Positions 28,477-37,379 of a stretch of 64,000 nt of DNA are shown one piece after another; the first letter of the stretch is position 1; each line of letters begins with the position of its first letter. Both the position numbers and the translations under genes were made by a program. This stretch comes from Methylosinus sp. LW4. GTDB taxonomy: Bacteria > Pseudomonadota > Alphaproteobacteria > Rhizobiales > Beijerinckiaceae. The notes under the pieces are model-generated. The model was not told where the DNA came from and did no database searches. It worked only from the letters and a program-made list of their open reading frames with translations. The stretch is taken from the NCBI RefSeq assembly GCF_000379125.1, contig NZ_KB900626.1, positions 2,242,667-2,306,666 of the forward strand. Reading direction: 5' to 3'.

Positions 28477-29394
28477 ATGTGGGCGATCCACGCCGACGCC
28501 GGCCGCAAGATCATCGCAGGCGCCTTTCCCCTGCTGAAGCCGCAAAATCTGCTGAAGCCGAAAAAGAAGAAGCATGGCGGGCTCGAAGGCCCGCTCGCGC
28601 TGCTCGGCTCGCTCGAGGTGCGGCTCGCCTGCAGCAAGAAGGAAATCCGCAAGGCGCAAAGGCTGCGCTTCAAGGTTTTCTTCCGCAAGGGCGGCGCAAT
28701 TCCCGACGCCAAGGCCGCGATCACGCGGCGCGACGCCGATCGCTTCGACAAATTCTGCGATCATCTCATCGTCATCGATCATGCGGCGCGCAACCGTTTC
28801 GGCAAGATCAAGCCCAAGGTCGTCGGCGCCTATCGCCTGCTGCGCGGCGATGTCGCGGAGAAGAAGGGCGGATTCTACTCGGCCGGCGAATATGACGTCG
28901 CGCCGCTGCTCGCCCGTCACGGCGGAGCGCGCTTTCTCGAGCTCGGCCGCTCCTGCGTGCTCGAGCAATATCGCGGCAAGCGCACGATCGAGCTCTTGTG
29001 GCGCGGCATACTCGCTTATGTGCGGCATCACCGCATCGATGCGATGATCGGCTGCGCGAGCCTCGAGGGCGCCAATCCGCTGGCCCATGCGGCGGCGCTG
29101 AGCTTTCTCGCGCATCATGCGCGCGCCGACGAAGATTGGCGCGTGAGCGCGCGGCGCGAATTGCATGTGCCGATGGAGATGCTGGCGAAAGAGGCCGTCG
29201 ATCCGCGCAAGGCGATGAGCGCGCTGCCGCCGCTGATAAAAGGCTATCTGCGCTGCGGCGCCAAATTCGGCGACGGCGCCGTGGTCGATCGCAAGTTCAA
29301 CACGACGGATGTGTTCGTCATCATGCGCGTCGCCGAGATCGACGCGCGCTATCTCGATCATTTCGGGCCGGCGGAAGCGCGCGACGCCGCGTGA
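28477..29394 (+). CDS. olsB: L-ornithine N(alpha)-acyltransferase OlsB
   Basis: A 305-aa GNAT-fold enzyme that forms lyso-ornithine lipid from ornithine and 3-hydroxyacyl-ACP. Family features are seen: SLEVRLACSKKEIRKAQRLRFKVFF, FDKFCDHLIVID, VVGAYRLLRGDVA, ELGRSCVLEQYRGKRTIELLWRGI and CASLEGANP. The acyl acceptor domain and length fit OlsB (DUF3478-type). The partner OlsA is not in the window. Ornithine lipids replace phospholipids under phosphate limitation in many alphaproteobacteria. The first ATG at 28477 gives a slightly long Lys-rich N-terminus. Confidence 0.88.
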   Translation: MWAIHADAGRKIIAGAFPLLKPQNLLKPKKKKHGGLEGPLALLGSLEVRLACSKKEIRKAQRLRFKVFFRKGGAIPDAKAAITRRDADRFDKFCDHLIVIDHAARNRFGKIKPKVVGAYRLLRGDVAEKKGGFYSAGEYDVAPLLARHGGARFLELGRSCVLEQYRGKRTIELLWRGILAYVRHHRIDAMIGCASLEGANPLAHAAALSFLAHHARADEDWRVSARRELHVPMEMLAKEAVDPRKAMSALPPLIKGYLRCGAKFGDGAVVDRKFNTTDVFVIMRVAEIDARYLDHFGPAEARDAA

Positions 29395-29411
29395 GCGGCC
29401 GAGCCGCGCGC

Positions 29412-30203
29412 TCAGCCGAAGGCGAAGCCGGAAATCGCCTTGCCCATGATCGCATCGCGAAAGACGCGGCGTCCGGCGTCCACCCCTGCGGCGCCGGCGA
29501 CGACCATCAGCGGCAGAAGATGCTCCTCGCGCGGGTGGCACGCGCGCGCGAAAGGCGCCGCGCTCCACTGCGCGAGCAGCGCATTGCGCTCCTCTGCGCT
29601 CGGCTTCGTCACGGCCTCTGACAGCCAGGCGTCGAAGCCGGCTGCGGCCTTCGCTTCGCCATCGAAGAAGGTGCGCAGATTGTGGAAGCTGTTGCCGCTG
29701 CCGAGGATGAGAACGCCCTCATCGCGCAGAGGCGCGAGCGCCGCGCCGACGCCGATGTGAAAGGCGGGATCGAGATCGCCGCGGAGCGATAAGGTGAGAA
29801 CCGGAATCGTCGCGCCGGGATCGACGATCAGCATGGGCACGAAGACGCCATGGTCGAAGCCGCGCGTCGTATCGAGCGCGACATCGACGCCATGGCTCGC
29901 CAAGAGGCCCCGCGCCTGCTCGGCCAGCTCCGGCGCGCCGGGCGCAGGATAGCTCAGGCGATAGGTGTGCTCGGGGAAGCCGTAATAATCGAAGATCATG
30001 CCCGGCGCTTTCGCCGCGCCGAGAGTGATGCGCTTCTCCTCCCAATGCCCCGAGACGATGAGAATCGCGCGCGGACGCTCCGGCAGAGAGGCGAGCAATT
30101 CGCCGAGATAGGCCTTCAGCCCATCGAAGGCGCGGGCCATGGGTCCGTCCACCCAAAAGCAAGGGCCGCCGCCGTGAGAGATGAAAATCGCCGGCTGCCG
30201 CAT
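29412..30203 (-). CDS. DODA-type extradiol ring-opening dioxygenase
   Basis: A 263-aa class III extradiol dioxygenase of the YgiD/4,5-DOPA dioxygenase type, non-heme metal dependent. Metal and active-site residues are seen in IFISHGGGP (first His), IVSGHWEEK and RGFDHGVFVPMLIV; LGSGNSFHNLR is the distal motif. The natural substrate is unknown; such enzymes often act as promiscuous aromatic-diol dioxygenases. The ATG at 30203 (MRQPAIFISHGGG) is the family start. It ends 17 bases from the olsB stop in convergent orientation. Confidence 0.9.
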   Translation of the reverse strand: MRQPAIFISHGGGPCFWVDGPMARAFDGLKAYLGELLASLPERPRAILIVSGHWEEKRITLGAAKAPGMIFDYYGFPEHTYRLSYPAPGAPELAEQARGLLASHGVDVALDTTRGFDHGVFVPMLIVDPGATIPVLTLSLRGDLDPAFHIGVGAALAPLRDEGVLILGSGNSFHNLRTFFDGEAKAAAGFDAWLSEAVTKPSAEERNALLAQWSAAPFARACHPREEHLLPLMVVAGAAGVDAGRRVFRDAIMGKAISGFAFG

Positions 30204-30328
30204 CGAAGCCTCCGCTACATGTGACCTGCAGATAGGCCGAGCGAGGCCGGGCCGCAATGCGGCGCGCCCTTTTCCCCGCCGCCCGCGCTTTTATATGACC
30301 CCTCCGAGGATTTCTGGAGGACGAAGCG

Positions 30329-30526
30329 ATGCACTCACAGATCACCGGATTGAAAGTGGCGGCGGTCATTTTCGGCCTGATGGCGCTCGGACAGGCGGGG
30401 CGGCTGGCGACCCAGCCGGAAATTCAGGTCAGCGGAACGGCCATGCCGCTGTGGCCGAGCGCGATCGCGCTCATCGTGCTGCTCGGCTTGTGCCTGTGGC
30501 TGTGGCGGCTGGCGAAGGCGCCGTGA
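30329..30526 (+). CDS. Small two-TM membrane protein, unknown
   Basis: 65 aa with two hydrophobic helices (about residues 8-23 and 42-59) joined by a short polar loop (QAGRLATQPEIQVSGTA). A good ribosome-binding site (ctggagg) precedes the ATG. No family recognised. It lies between divergent DODA and convergent GST genes. Confidence 0.6.
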   Translation: MHSQITGLKVAAVIFGLMALGQAGRLATQPEIQVSGTAMPLWPSAIALIVLLGLCLWLWRLAKAP

Positions 30527-30560
30527 GCGCGCGCCTGCGGCGGGCGGCGGCGATGCGCGG

Positions 30561-31208
30561 TCAGCGCCCGGCGGCGACCTCTTCCACCCACGCCTTGGTG
30601 GCGGGACACGCCTCCATCGCCCGCGCATAGGCGTCGCGCCGGGTGATGCGGGCGACATAGGCCCGCTCGACCTCGCCGAGAACGAAGCACCCGGTCCGCT
30701 CGGCGAACTCCAGCGCGTAGGTCACGGAAATATCCGCCGCAGTGAAGCCCTCGCCGGCGAGATAGGATGCGCTCGCGAGGCGGCGCCTGACCAGCTGCAG
30801 CCGGCTCTCGAAGATTTCCAGCGCCTTGCGGGCGCCCCAGTTCCGCCGTTCCGCCTCCGGCGCGAGATTGCGGCTCACGACGGCCAGATACATCGGCATT
30901 GCGAGGCCGGCCTCGCCGAGGTGAAGGAACTGCTGATAGGCGGGGAAGGCGGGATCGCTCGAGCCCGGCGCGAGCGGCGTCGGCCCATAGCGCGCAATCA
31001 GATATTCCATGATCGCGATCGATTCCACCATGACAGCGTCGCCGTCCTGGATCGCGGGGATGAAGCCGGCCGGATTGATGGCGAGAAACTCCGCGTCTCG
31101 ATCGACGCCGGCGAGCAAATCCACCGGCCGCAGACGATAGGGGAGCCCCATCTCCTCCAGCAGCCAGACGACCCGGAACCCTCGCCCTTCGCCAAAGACG
31201 GTGATCAT
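30561..31208 (-). CDS. Glutathione S-transferase family protein
   Basis: A 215-aa GST. The N-terminal thioredoxin fold reads VFGEGRGFRVVWLLEEMGLPYRL, then NPAGFIPAIQDGDAVMVESIAIMEYL with the cis-Pro and the ES glutathione-binding pair. The helical C-terminal domain contains GEGFTAADISVTYALEFA. It is unlike the other GST at 10510-11121 (different G-site and N-terminus), so it is not a recent duplicate. Substrate unknown. Confidence 0.9.
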   Translation of the reverse strand: MITVFGEGRGFRVVWLLEEMGLPYRLRPVDLLAGVDRDAEFLAINPAGFIPAIQDGDAVMVESIAIMEYLIARYGPTPLAPGSSDPAFPAYQQFLHLGEAGLAMPMYLAVVSRNLAPEAERRNWGARKALEIFESRLQLVRRRLASASYLAGEGFTAADISVTYALEFAERTGCFVLGEVERAYVARITRRDAYARAMEACPATKAWVEEVAAGR

Positions 31209-31462
31209 CTCCCGCGCTCCTTCCTCGGGACCCTCTCGCCGTTACGAATGCGGGATGGCGCGCCCGCGGCTCTACCCATTCCCCGAAGGCTGGAACAGCA
31301 TCGCAAGCCTGTTTTCCGGCCGCAATAGCGGCGTTGGCGCATGCTCTTGCGGCGCGAGCGGCGGCGTTGCGCAGGCCAGAACGAGGTGCTATCTGAAACT
31401 GCAGCGCCGCCACGAATCGCCATTCGAGAACGCTGCTTTTCGAGGCTGTGCAGGGCGCTCGC

Positions 31463-32410
31463 ATGGAAAGCCGCAGAATTCTCGTTACGGGTGGCGCGGG
31501 CTTTCTCGGCTCTCATCTTTGCGAGCGGCTGCTGGCGGCGGGACACGAAGTCCTCTGCGTCGACAATTTCTTTACCGGCCAGCGCAGAAACGTCCATCAT
31601 CTGCTCGATCACAATAATTTCGAGCTGCTGCGCCACGACATCACCTTTCCGCTCTTCGTCGAGGTCGACGAGATCTACAATCTCGCCTGCCCTGCGTCGC
31701 CGATCCATTATCAGTTCGATCCGGTGCAGACGACCAAGACCAGCGTGATCGGCGCGATCAACATGCTCGGCCTCGCCAAACGGCTGAAGGTCAAGGTGTT
31801 TCAGGCCTCCACATCGGAGGTCTACGGCGACCCTTCCGTGCATCCGCAGCCGGAATCCTATTGGGGCAACGTCAATCCGCTGGGGCCGCGCGCCTGCTAT
31901 GACGAAGGAAAGCGCTGCGCCGAGACCTTGTTCTTCGACTATCATCGGCAGCACAGGCTGAAGATCAAAGTCGTGCGCATCTTCAATACTTACGGGCCGC
32001 GCATGCACGCCCGCGACGGGCGCGTCGTCTCCAATTTCATCGTGCAGGCGCTCAAGGGCGAGCCGATCACCATCTATGGCGAAGGCCAGCAGACGCGCTC
32101 CTTCTGCTATGTCGATGATCTCATCAGCGGCTTCACCGCGCTCATGAATTCGCCCGACGACATCGTCGGGCCCATCAACATCGGCAATCCGAACGAGTTC
32201 ACCATTCGGCAGCTGGCCGAGCAGGTGATCGACCTCACCGGCTCCTCCTCCAAGCTCGTTTTCGAGCCGCTGCCGGCGGACGATCCCAAGCAGCGCCGGC
32301 CGGATATTTCCGCGGCGGAGCGCCTGCTCGGCTGGGGACCGACCATTCAATTGCGCGAGGGGCTGCTGCGCACCATCGCCTATTTCGACGAGCTGCTGCG
32401 CGAGGCCTGA
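31463..32410 (+). CDS. UDP-glucuronate decarboxylase (UDP-xylose synthase)
   Basis: A 315-aa extended-type SDR that converts UDP-glucuronate to UDP-xylose, NAD-dependent. Rossmann motif GGAGFLGSH, then [30 protein letters not shown] with catalytic Ser, and the active Y-x-x-x-K in [30 protein letters not shown] and SFCYVDDLI follow. The ATG at 31463 ([11 protein letters not shown]) is preferred over one five codons upstream. The product feeds extracellular polysaccharide or LPS; no other polysaccharide gene is adjacent. Confidence 0.93.
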   Translation: MESRRILVTGGAGFLGSHLCERLLAAGHEVLCVDNFFTGQRRNVHHLLDHNNFELLRHDITFPLFVEVDEIYNLACPASPIHYQFDPVQTTKTSVIGAINMLGLAKRLKVKVFQASTSEVYGDPSVHPQPESYWGNVNPLGPRACYDEGKRCAETLFFDYHRQHRLKIKVVRIFNTYGPRMHARDGRVVSNFIVQALKGEPITIYGEGQQTRSFCYVDDLISGFTALMNSPDDIVGPINIGNPNEFTIRQLAEQVIDLTGSSSKLVFEPLPADDPKQRRPDISAAERLLGWGPTIQLREGLLRTIAYFDELLREA

Positions 32411-32560
32411 GCCGCATTCTGACGGCGTGGCCGGTCGCGGAGCGACGATTATTCGGCGCGCGCGCCGCCTGCATGAAAATGCGCGCCAGACCGTCTCATA
32501 TTCGAAGCTGCGTGGCGGATATATTGCATCCATCGCTTGTTCCCGCCACGGATTTCAACC

Positions 32561-33658
32561 ATGCACAGCTCAGCGCCGCCGCAATTCGAACGCCTGGCCG
32601 ATCGCATCTACGAGGCCGCGGTCGTTCCAGAGCTGTGGCCGGAGGTGCTGGACGCCATCTCGACGGGCAGCGGCTCTTTCGGCGGCATTCTCTTCGCGGC
32701 CAATTCGCAATTTTCCGGCTGGACCGCATCGCCGCGCATCGCGCCCATGTTCGCGGATTTCGTCGCGCAGGGATGGGCGGCGCGCAATCCGCGGCCGGCG
32801 CGCGGGCTCGCCTTCGGCGCCGCAGGCTTCGTCAGCGACCATGAGCTGTTCTCGCCCGAGGAAATGGACGCCGATCCGACCTACGCCTATCTGCGCGGCG
32901 TCGGGCTCGGCTGGTGCGCCGGCCGCATCGCCGTCCCGCCCTCGGGCGACATGCTGATCTTCAGCTGGGAGAGGCGCTTCGTCGACGGCCCTTTCGATCG
33001 CGCAATGCTCGACGCTCTGGATGCGATCGGCGGCCATCTCGCCCGCGCGGCGCTGATCGCGGCGCGGCTCGGCCTCGAGCGGGCGCGCGCCGCCGCGGAG
33101 ACGATGCGCGCGCTCGGGCTGCCGGCGGCCGTGCTGTCGCGCACGCATCGGCTGCTGCTCGCCAATGATCTCTTCGCGCGCTTCGTGCCGTCGCTGGTGC
33201 AGGATCGGCGCGAGCGCGCCGTCATCGCCGATCCGCGCGCCGATGCGCTGTTCGCGCAGGCGCTCGCCCGGCTGCGCATCGTCGGCGCGCCGGCCGGCGT
33301 GCAATCGCTGCCCGTGCCCGCGCGCGAGGGCGGAGCGCCGTTGGTCCTGCATCTCGCGCCGATCCGCGGCGCCGCCCAGGATGTATTCGCGGCCGGTGAT
33401 GTGCTGCTGATCGTCACCGAGCTCGCCGTCGGCGCCGCGCCCAGCGCCAGCCTGCTGCAAGGGCTGTTCGACCTCACCCCCGCGGAGGCGCGCGTCGCCC
33501 GCGCCATCGCCGCGGGCCGCGCCATCTCCGACATCGCGCGCGAGCATGGCGTCTCGGGCGAGACGATTCGCTCGCAGCTGCGCGCCATATTCGCCAAGAC
33601 CGGCGTGTCGCGTCAGGTGGAGCTGGTGCGCCTGCTGTCGGGCGCGACGCTGCCCTGA
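32561..33658 (+). CDS. LuxR-family transcriptional regulator
   Basis: A 365-aa regulator with a GAF/PAS-like N-terminal part without clear signature (about residues 1-290) and a C-terminal LuxR HTH (about 300-360: FDLTPAEARVARAIAAGRAISDIA, then GVSGETIRSQLRAIFAKTGVSRQ). No autoinducer-binding LuxR motif is visible. The ATG at 32561 was chosen; an in-frame TTG lies 24 bases upstream. Its neighbours give no hint of its targets. Confidence 0.85.
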   Translation: MHSSAPPQFERLADRIYEAAVVPELWPEVLDAISTGSGSFGGILFAANSQFSGWTASPRIAPMFADFVAQGWAARNPRPARGLAFGAAGFVSDHELFSPEEMDADPTYAYLRGVGLGWCAGRIAVPPSGDMLIFSWERRFVDGPFDRAMLDALDAIGGHLARAALIAARLGLERARAAAETMRALGLPAAVLSRTHRLLLANDLFARFVPSLVQDRRERAVIADPRADALFAQALARLRIVGAPAGVQSLPVPAREGGAPLVLHLAPIRGAAQDVFAAGDVLLIVTELAVGAAPSASLLQGLFDLTPAEARVARAIAAGRAISDIAREHGVSGETIRSQLRAIFAKTGVSRQVELVRLLSGATLP

Positions 33659-33778
33659 TCGCATCTCCTCCATTCGGGGGATACGCCGCGAGCGCAGCCG
33701 CTATAGGAGGGAACGCAGCCCTCTCGCCGAAAGCGCCAGCGACGCGCTTTCGCGCCGCGACGGCGCGCGGAGACCTTT

Positions 33779-34102
33779 GTGATCGATGGACGGCTGGACG
33801 ATGACGAATGGGCGCTCTGCGCGGGCTTCGTCATCGAGACGGGAGCCAAGCGCGGGCGGCCGCCGCGCGACCACCGCCGCGTCGTGGACGGCGTGCTGTG
33901 GATCGCGCGGACGGGGGCGGCCTGGCGGGCGCTGCCGCCGCGCTATGGCAATTGGAGCTCGGTCTATCGGCAGTTTCTGCGCTGGTCCGACGCCGGCCAA
34001 TGGCGGCTGCTGCGCGAGGCCGCGAAAGCCGCCGGCAGCGCGGAGCTGGAGACCGCGCTCGCCGCCGTTTGCGCCCTGCCCGGCCGCCGCAAGGCGCGCT
34101 GA
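33779..34102 (+). mobile_element. IS5-family transposase fragment (DUF4096 N-terminal part only)
   Basis: A 107-aa frame with GRPPRDHRRVVDGVLWIARTG followed by AAWRALPPRYGNWSSVYRQF and RWSDAGQW, the DUF4096 N-terminal DNA-binding region of IS5/IS427 transposases. The catalytic DDE part is absent: the frame ends one base from the accC stop. It opens with a GTG. No terminal inverted repeats or target duplication were recognised, and GC content matches the surroundings, so this is an old fragment or a co-opted DNA-binding domain. Confidence 0.75.
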
Positions 34103-35461
34103 TCAGAAGCTCGGGTCTATGCCGCCCGTCGCCAGAAAGTGCTCGAGCCAGTGGATGTCATAGACGCCGTTCTGCACATCGGCGTTGCGCACCAGCGTGC
34201 GGAACAGCGGCAGCGTCGTGTCCACGCCGTCGATGATGAACTCGTCCAGCGAGCGCCGAAGCCGCATCAGCGCCTCGGTGCGGTTGCGGCCGTGGACGAT
34301 GAGCTTGCCGATCAGCGAATCGTAATTGGGCGGGATCGTGTAGCCCTGATAGGCGGAGGAATCGACGCGCACGCCGACGCCGCCCGGCGGATGATAATAG
34401 GCGATGCGTCCGGGCGAAGGCCGAAAGCTCGACGGATGCTCGGCGTTCACGCGGCATTCGATCGCATGGCCCCAGAACCAGATGTCCTCCTGCCGCAGCG
34501 ACAGAGGCGAGCCGGCGGCGACTCTGATCTGCTCGCTGACGAGATCGACGCCGGTCACGGCCTCCGTCACCGGATGCTCGACCTGGATGCGCGTGTTCAT
34601 CTCGATGAAATAGAAGGAGCCGTTCTCATAGAGGAACTCGATCGTCCCGGCCCCGGCGTAATGCATCTCGCGCATCGCCTTGGCGCAAATCTCGCCGATC
34701 TCGGCGCGCTGCTCGTCATTGAGCGCGGGCGAAGGGCTCTCCTCCCACACTTTTTGGTGACGGCGCTGCAGCGAGCAATCGCGCTCGCCGAGATGGATCG
34801 CCTGCCCCTTGCCGTCGCCGAAAATCTGAATCTCGATATGGCGCGGCTTGTCGAGATATTTCTCGAGATAAACGGTGTCGTCGCCGAAGGCGGCTTTGGC
34901 CTCCGCGCGCGCGGTGGAGATGGCGGAATGCAGCTCCGCCTCGCTGCGGGCGACCTTCATGCCGCGGCCGCCGCCGCCGGAGGCCGCTTTCACCAGCACC
35001 GGATAGCCGATCTTCGCGGCGACTTTCGCGCCTTCCTTGCCGTCGGCGATGGGGCCGTCGGAGCCGGGCACGCAGGGGATGCCGAGGCGCTTCGCCGTCG
35101 CCTTGGCCTCGATCTTGTCGCCCATCAGGCGAATATGCTCGGCCTTGGGGCCGATGAAAGTGAGGCCGTGCTCGGAGACGATCTCGGCGAAACGGGCGTT
35201 CTCCGAGAGAAAGCCATAGCCCGGATGCACGGCGTCGGCGCCGGTGATCTCGCAGGCGGACAGCAGCGCCGGAATGTTGAGATAGGATTCGCGCGCCGCC
35301 GGCGGGCCGATGCAGACCGATTCGTCCGCGAGCTTCACATGCATGGCGTCGGCGTCGGCCGTCGAATGCACGGCCACTGTGGCGATGCCGAGCTCCTTGG
35401 CGGCGCGCAGAATGCGAAGCGCGATCTCGCCGCGATTGGCGATGAGGATTTTGTCGAACAT
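34103..35461 (-). CDS. accC: Acetyl-CoA carboxylase biotin carboxylase subunit
   Basis: A 452-aa ATP-grasp enzyme that carboxylates biotin on AccB in the first step of fatty-acid synthesis. N-terminal [23 protein letters not shown]-binding [13 protein letters not shown], catalytic [18 protein letters not shown] and the [20 protein letters not shown] region are intact. The ATG at 35461 lies seven bases after accB. Last gene of aroQ-accB-accC. Confidence 0.97.
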   Translation of the reverse strand: MFDKILIANRGEIALRILRAAKELGIATVAVHSTADADAMHVKLADESVCIGPPAARESYLNIPALLSACEITGADAVHPGYGFLSENARFAEIVSEHGLTFIGPKAEHIRLMGDKIEAKATAKRLGIPCVPGSDGPIADGKEGAKVAAKIGYPVLVKAASGGGGRGMKVARSEAELHSAISTARAEAKAAFGDDTVYLEKYLDKPRHIEIQIFGDGKGQAIHLGERDCSLQRRHQKVWEESPSPALNDEQRAEIGEICAKAMREMHYAGAGTIEFLYENGSFYFIEMNTRIQVEHPVTEAVTGVDLVSEQIRVAAGSPLSLRQEDIWFWGHAIECRVNAEHPSSFRPSPGRIAYYHPPGGVGVRVDSSAYQGYTIPPNYDSLIGKLIVHGRNRTEALMRLRRSLDEFIIDGVDTTLPLFRTLVRNADVQNGVYDIHWLEHFLATGGIDPSF

Positions 35462-35468
35462 GGGCGAC

Positions 35469-36008
35469 CTACTCGATCACGAGGAGCGGTTCGCCATATT
35501 CGACCGGCTGTCCGTCTTCGACCAAAATGGCCGTCACCACGCCGCCCTTGGGCGCGACAATGTCGTTGAAGGTCTTCATCGCCTCGATCAGCAGCAGCTT
35601 GTCGCCGGCGGTGACGCGGGCGCCGACCTCGACGAAAGGCTTGGCGTCCGGGCTCGGGCGCAGATAGGCGGTGCCGACCATGGGCGATTTCAGCGCATCG
35701 GCATGCTCGGCCGGCGCGGCGGCGGGGGCCGCGGCCGGACGCGCGGCGGGCGCCGGCGCGGCGACGGGCGCGGGCGCATAGGCGGCGGCCGGCAGAGCGA
35801 TGGTCGCATGGGCGGGCGCGGCCGGCGTGCGCGCGGCGCGAATGCGCAGATCGCCCTTCTGGACCTCGATCTCTGTCAGATCGCTCTCGCCGAGCAGACG
35901 CGCGATCTCACGCAGCAGCTCGGTGTCGACGCCGGCGGCTCCGGCGGCGGCGGCTTTCGGTTTTGCGGCGGGGGTAGTGGTGCGACGAGTCTGGACTTTG
36001 CGCGCCAT
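35469..36008 (-). CDS. accB: Biotin carboxyl carrier protein of acetyl-CoA carboxylase
   Basis: A 179-aa protein carrying the covalently bound biotin of acetyl-CoA carboxylase. The N-terminal part has [20 protein letters not shown], then an Ala/Pro-rich linker (about residues 65-105) and the biotinyl domain with biotin-accepting Lys in EAMKTFND, followed by [17 protein letters not shown]. Six bases separate it from aroQ and seven from accC. Confidence 0.96.
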   Translation of the reverse strand: MARKVQTRRTTTPAAKPKAAAAGAAGVDTELLREIARLLGESDLTEIEVQKGDLRIRAARTPAAPAHATIALPAAAYAPAPVAAPAPAARPAAAPAAAPAEHADALKSPMVGTAYLRPSPDAKPFVEVGARVTAGDKLLLIEAMKTFNDIVAPKGGVVTAILVEDGQPVEYGEPLLVIE

Positions 36009-36014
36009 GATTGC

Positions 36015-36458
36015 TCAGGTCTTTCTTTCTTCTCGATCGAACAATGCGTTCAGCGCCAGCACATAGGAATCGGCTCCGAAACCGGCGATGACGCCGCGAG
36101 CCACAGGCGCGATGAAGGAGTGATGTCGAAAGCTCTCCCGTGCGTGCACATTGGAGAGATGCACCTCGACGACCGTCGCTCCCGAGCCCTTTATGGCGTC
36201 ATGGAGGGCGATCGACGTGTGGGTGAAGGCTCCGGCGTTGAGAATGACCGGCGCGCCGGCCTTGCCCGCCTCCTGTATCCAATCCACGAGGTCGCCCTCG
36301 TGATTGGACTGCCGGAACAAGAGCTCGATCCCGCGGGCGGCGCAAATCTCGGCCAGCCGCGTTTTTATGTCGTCGAGCGTCGCGCGGCCGTAGACGTCGG
36401 GCTCGCGCGTCCCCAGCAGATTGAGATTTGGACCGTTTAGAACATGGACGGCGGGCAT
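36015..36458 (-). CDS. aroQ: Type II 3-dehydroquinate dehydratase
   Basis: A 147-aa dodecameric enzyme of the shikimate pathway converting 3-dehydroquinate to 3-dehydroshikimate. The signature VLNGPNLNLLGTREPDVYG includes the catalytic Tyr loop; NHEGDLVDWI, LNAGAFTHTSIALHDAI and EVHLSNVHARESFRHHS follow. The ATG at 36458 gives the standard start; upstream in-frame sequence is not conserved. First gene of aroQ-accB-accC. Confidence 0.96.
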   Translation of the reverse strand: MPAVHVLNGPNLNLLGTREPDVYGRATLDDIKTRLAEICAARGIELLFRQSNHEGDLVDWIQEAGKAGAPVILNAGAFTHTSIALHDAIKGSGATVVEVHLSNVHARESFRHHSFIAPVARGVIAGFGADSYVLALNALFDREERKT

Positions 36459-36540
36459 AAAGGGTCCTGACGAAGGGCGCGCGCCGCGCCGGCGCGCCCC
36501 TTCTAGCCTCATTGCCGCCGCGAAGGAAGCCCCGCCTCCG

Positions 36541-37332
36541 TCAGCAGACGGTCTTGCCACATTTGCGGGTATTCTCGATCTTGGTTTTGAGCGGCTGGAA
36601 GCCGACCGCGCCGACGATCACCTCCTTGCCCAGCACCCAGGAGGGCGTGCCGGTCAGATTGAGGCTGTCGGCCAGCTCCATGACCTCCTTGATCGCGGCC
36701 TTGACCTCGGGGCTCTTGGAATCTTTCTCGAGCTTGGCGGTGTCGACGCCGAGCTCCTTGGCGACGGCGATGGCCTGGGCCTTGCCGACGGCGCCGCGCG
36801 TGTTCAGCAGCTTGCGGTGGAATTCATAGAATTTCTCGGGCTTGAGCTGCAGCCGCGCGGCGGTCGCGATCTCGGCCGCCTCGACCGAGCCGGCGCCGAG
36901 AACCGGGAAGTCCTTCAGCACGACGCGCAGCTTGGGGTCGCCCTCGATCAGCTTGGAGACATCGTCCAGCGCGCGCTTGCAGTAGCCGCAATTGTAATCG
37001 AAGAACTCGACCAGAGTGACGTCGCCGGACGGATTGCCGATCACCGCCTGGCTGGCGGAGTTGAACAATTTGTCCGCGCCCTGGGTCACGGCCTTTTGCC
37101 GCGAATCGGCTTCGGCGACCTTCTGGCGGCGGTCGAGCTCGTCTATGGCGTCGCGAATCACCTCGGGATTGGCCATCAGATAATCGTGGACGATCTTCTC
37201 GATCTCGGCCTTTTGCGGAACGGCCGTCTCGGCGCGCAGCGGGGCGGCGACGGCGACGAGGCCGATGACCGCGGCTGCCGCGGCGCGGGCCAGAGCGCTC
37301 TGGTCGAAGATTTGGGCGAGCCGCATCGGCAT
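36541..37332 (-). CDS. DsbA-family periplasmic thiol:disulfide oxidoreductase
   Basis: A 263-aa exported protein of the DsbA/Com1 type. The N-terminal signal (about residues 10-35, ending LRAETA) is followed by a helical extension (KIVHDYLMANPEVIRDAIDEL) seen in alphaproteobacterial and Com1-like members. The thioredoxin fold carries the active site CGYC in FFDYNCGYCKRAL and the cis-Pro loop TGTPSWV. Start at 37332; an ATG two codons later is equally possible. It lies 47 bases after lptD, a substrate class needing disulfide formation, and 82 bases before aroQ. Confidence 0.92.
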   Translation of the reverse strand: MPMRLAQIFDQSALARAAAAAVIGLVAVAAPLRAETAVPQKAEIEKIVHDYLMANPEVIRDAIDELDRRQKVAEADSRQKAVTQGADKLFNSASQAVIGNPSGDVTLVEFFDYNCGYCKRALDDVSKLIEGDPKLRVVLKDFPVLGAGSVEAAEIATAARLQLKPEKFYEFHRKLLNTRGAVGKAQAIAVAKELGVDTAKLEKDSKSPEVKAAIKEVMELADSLNLTGTPSWVLGKEVIVGAVGFQPLKTKIENTRKCGKTVC

Positions 37333-37379
37333 GGGAAACTCCTCGAAGGGTTCGGCAACGTCGTCACGACGTTCGCTCG

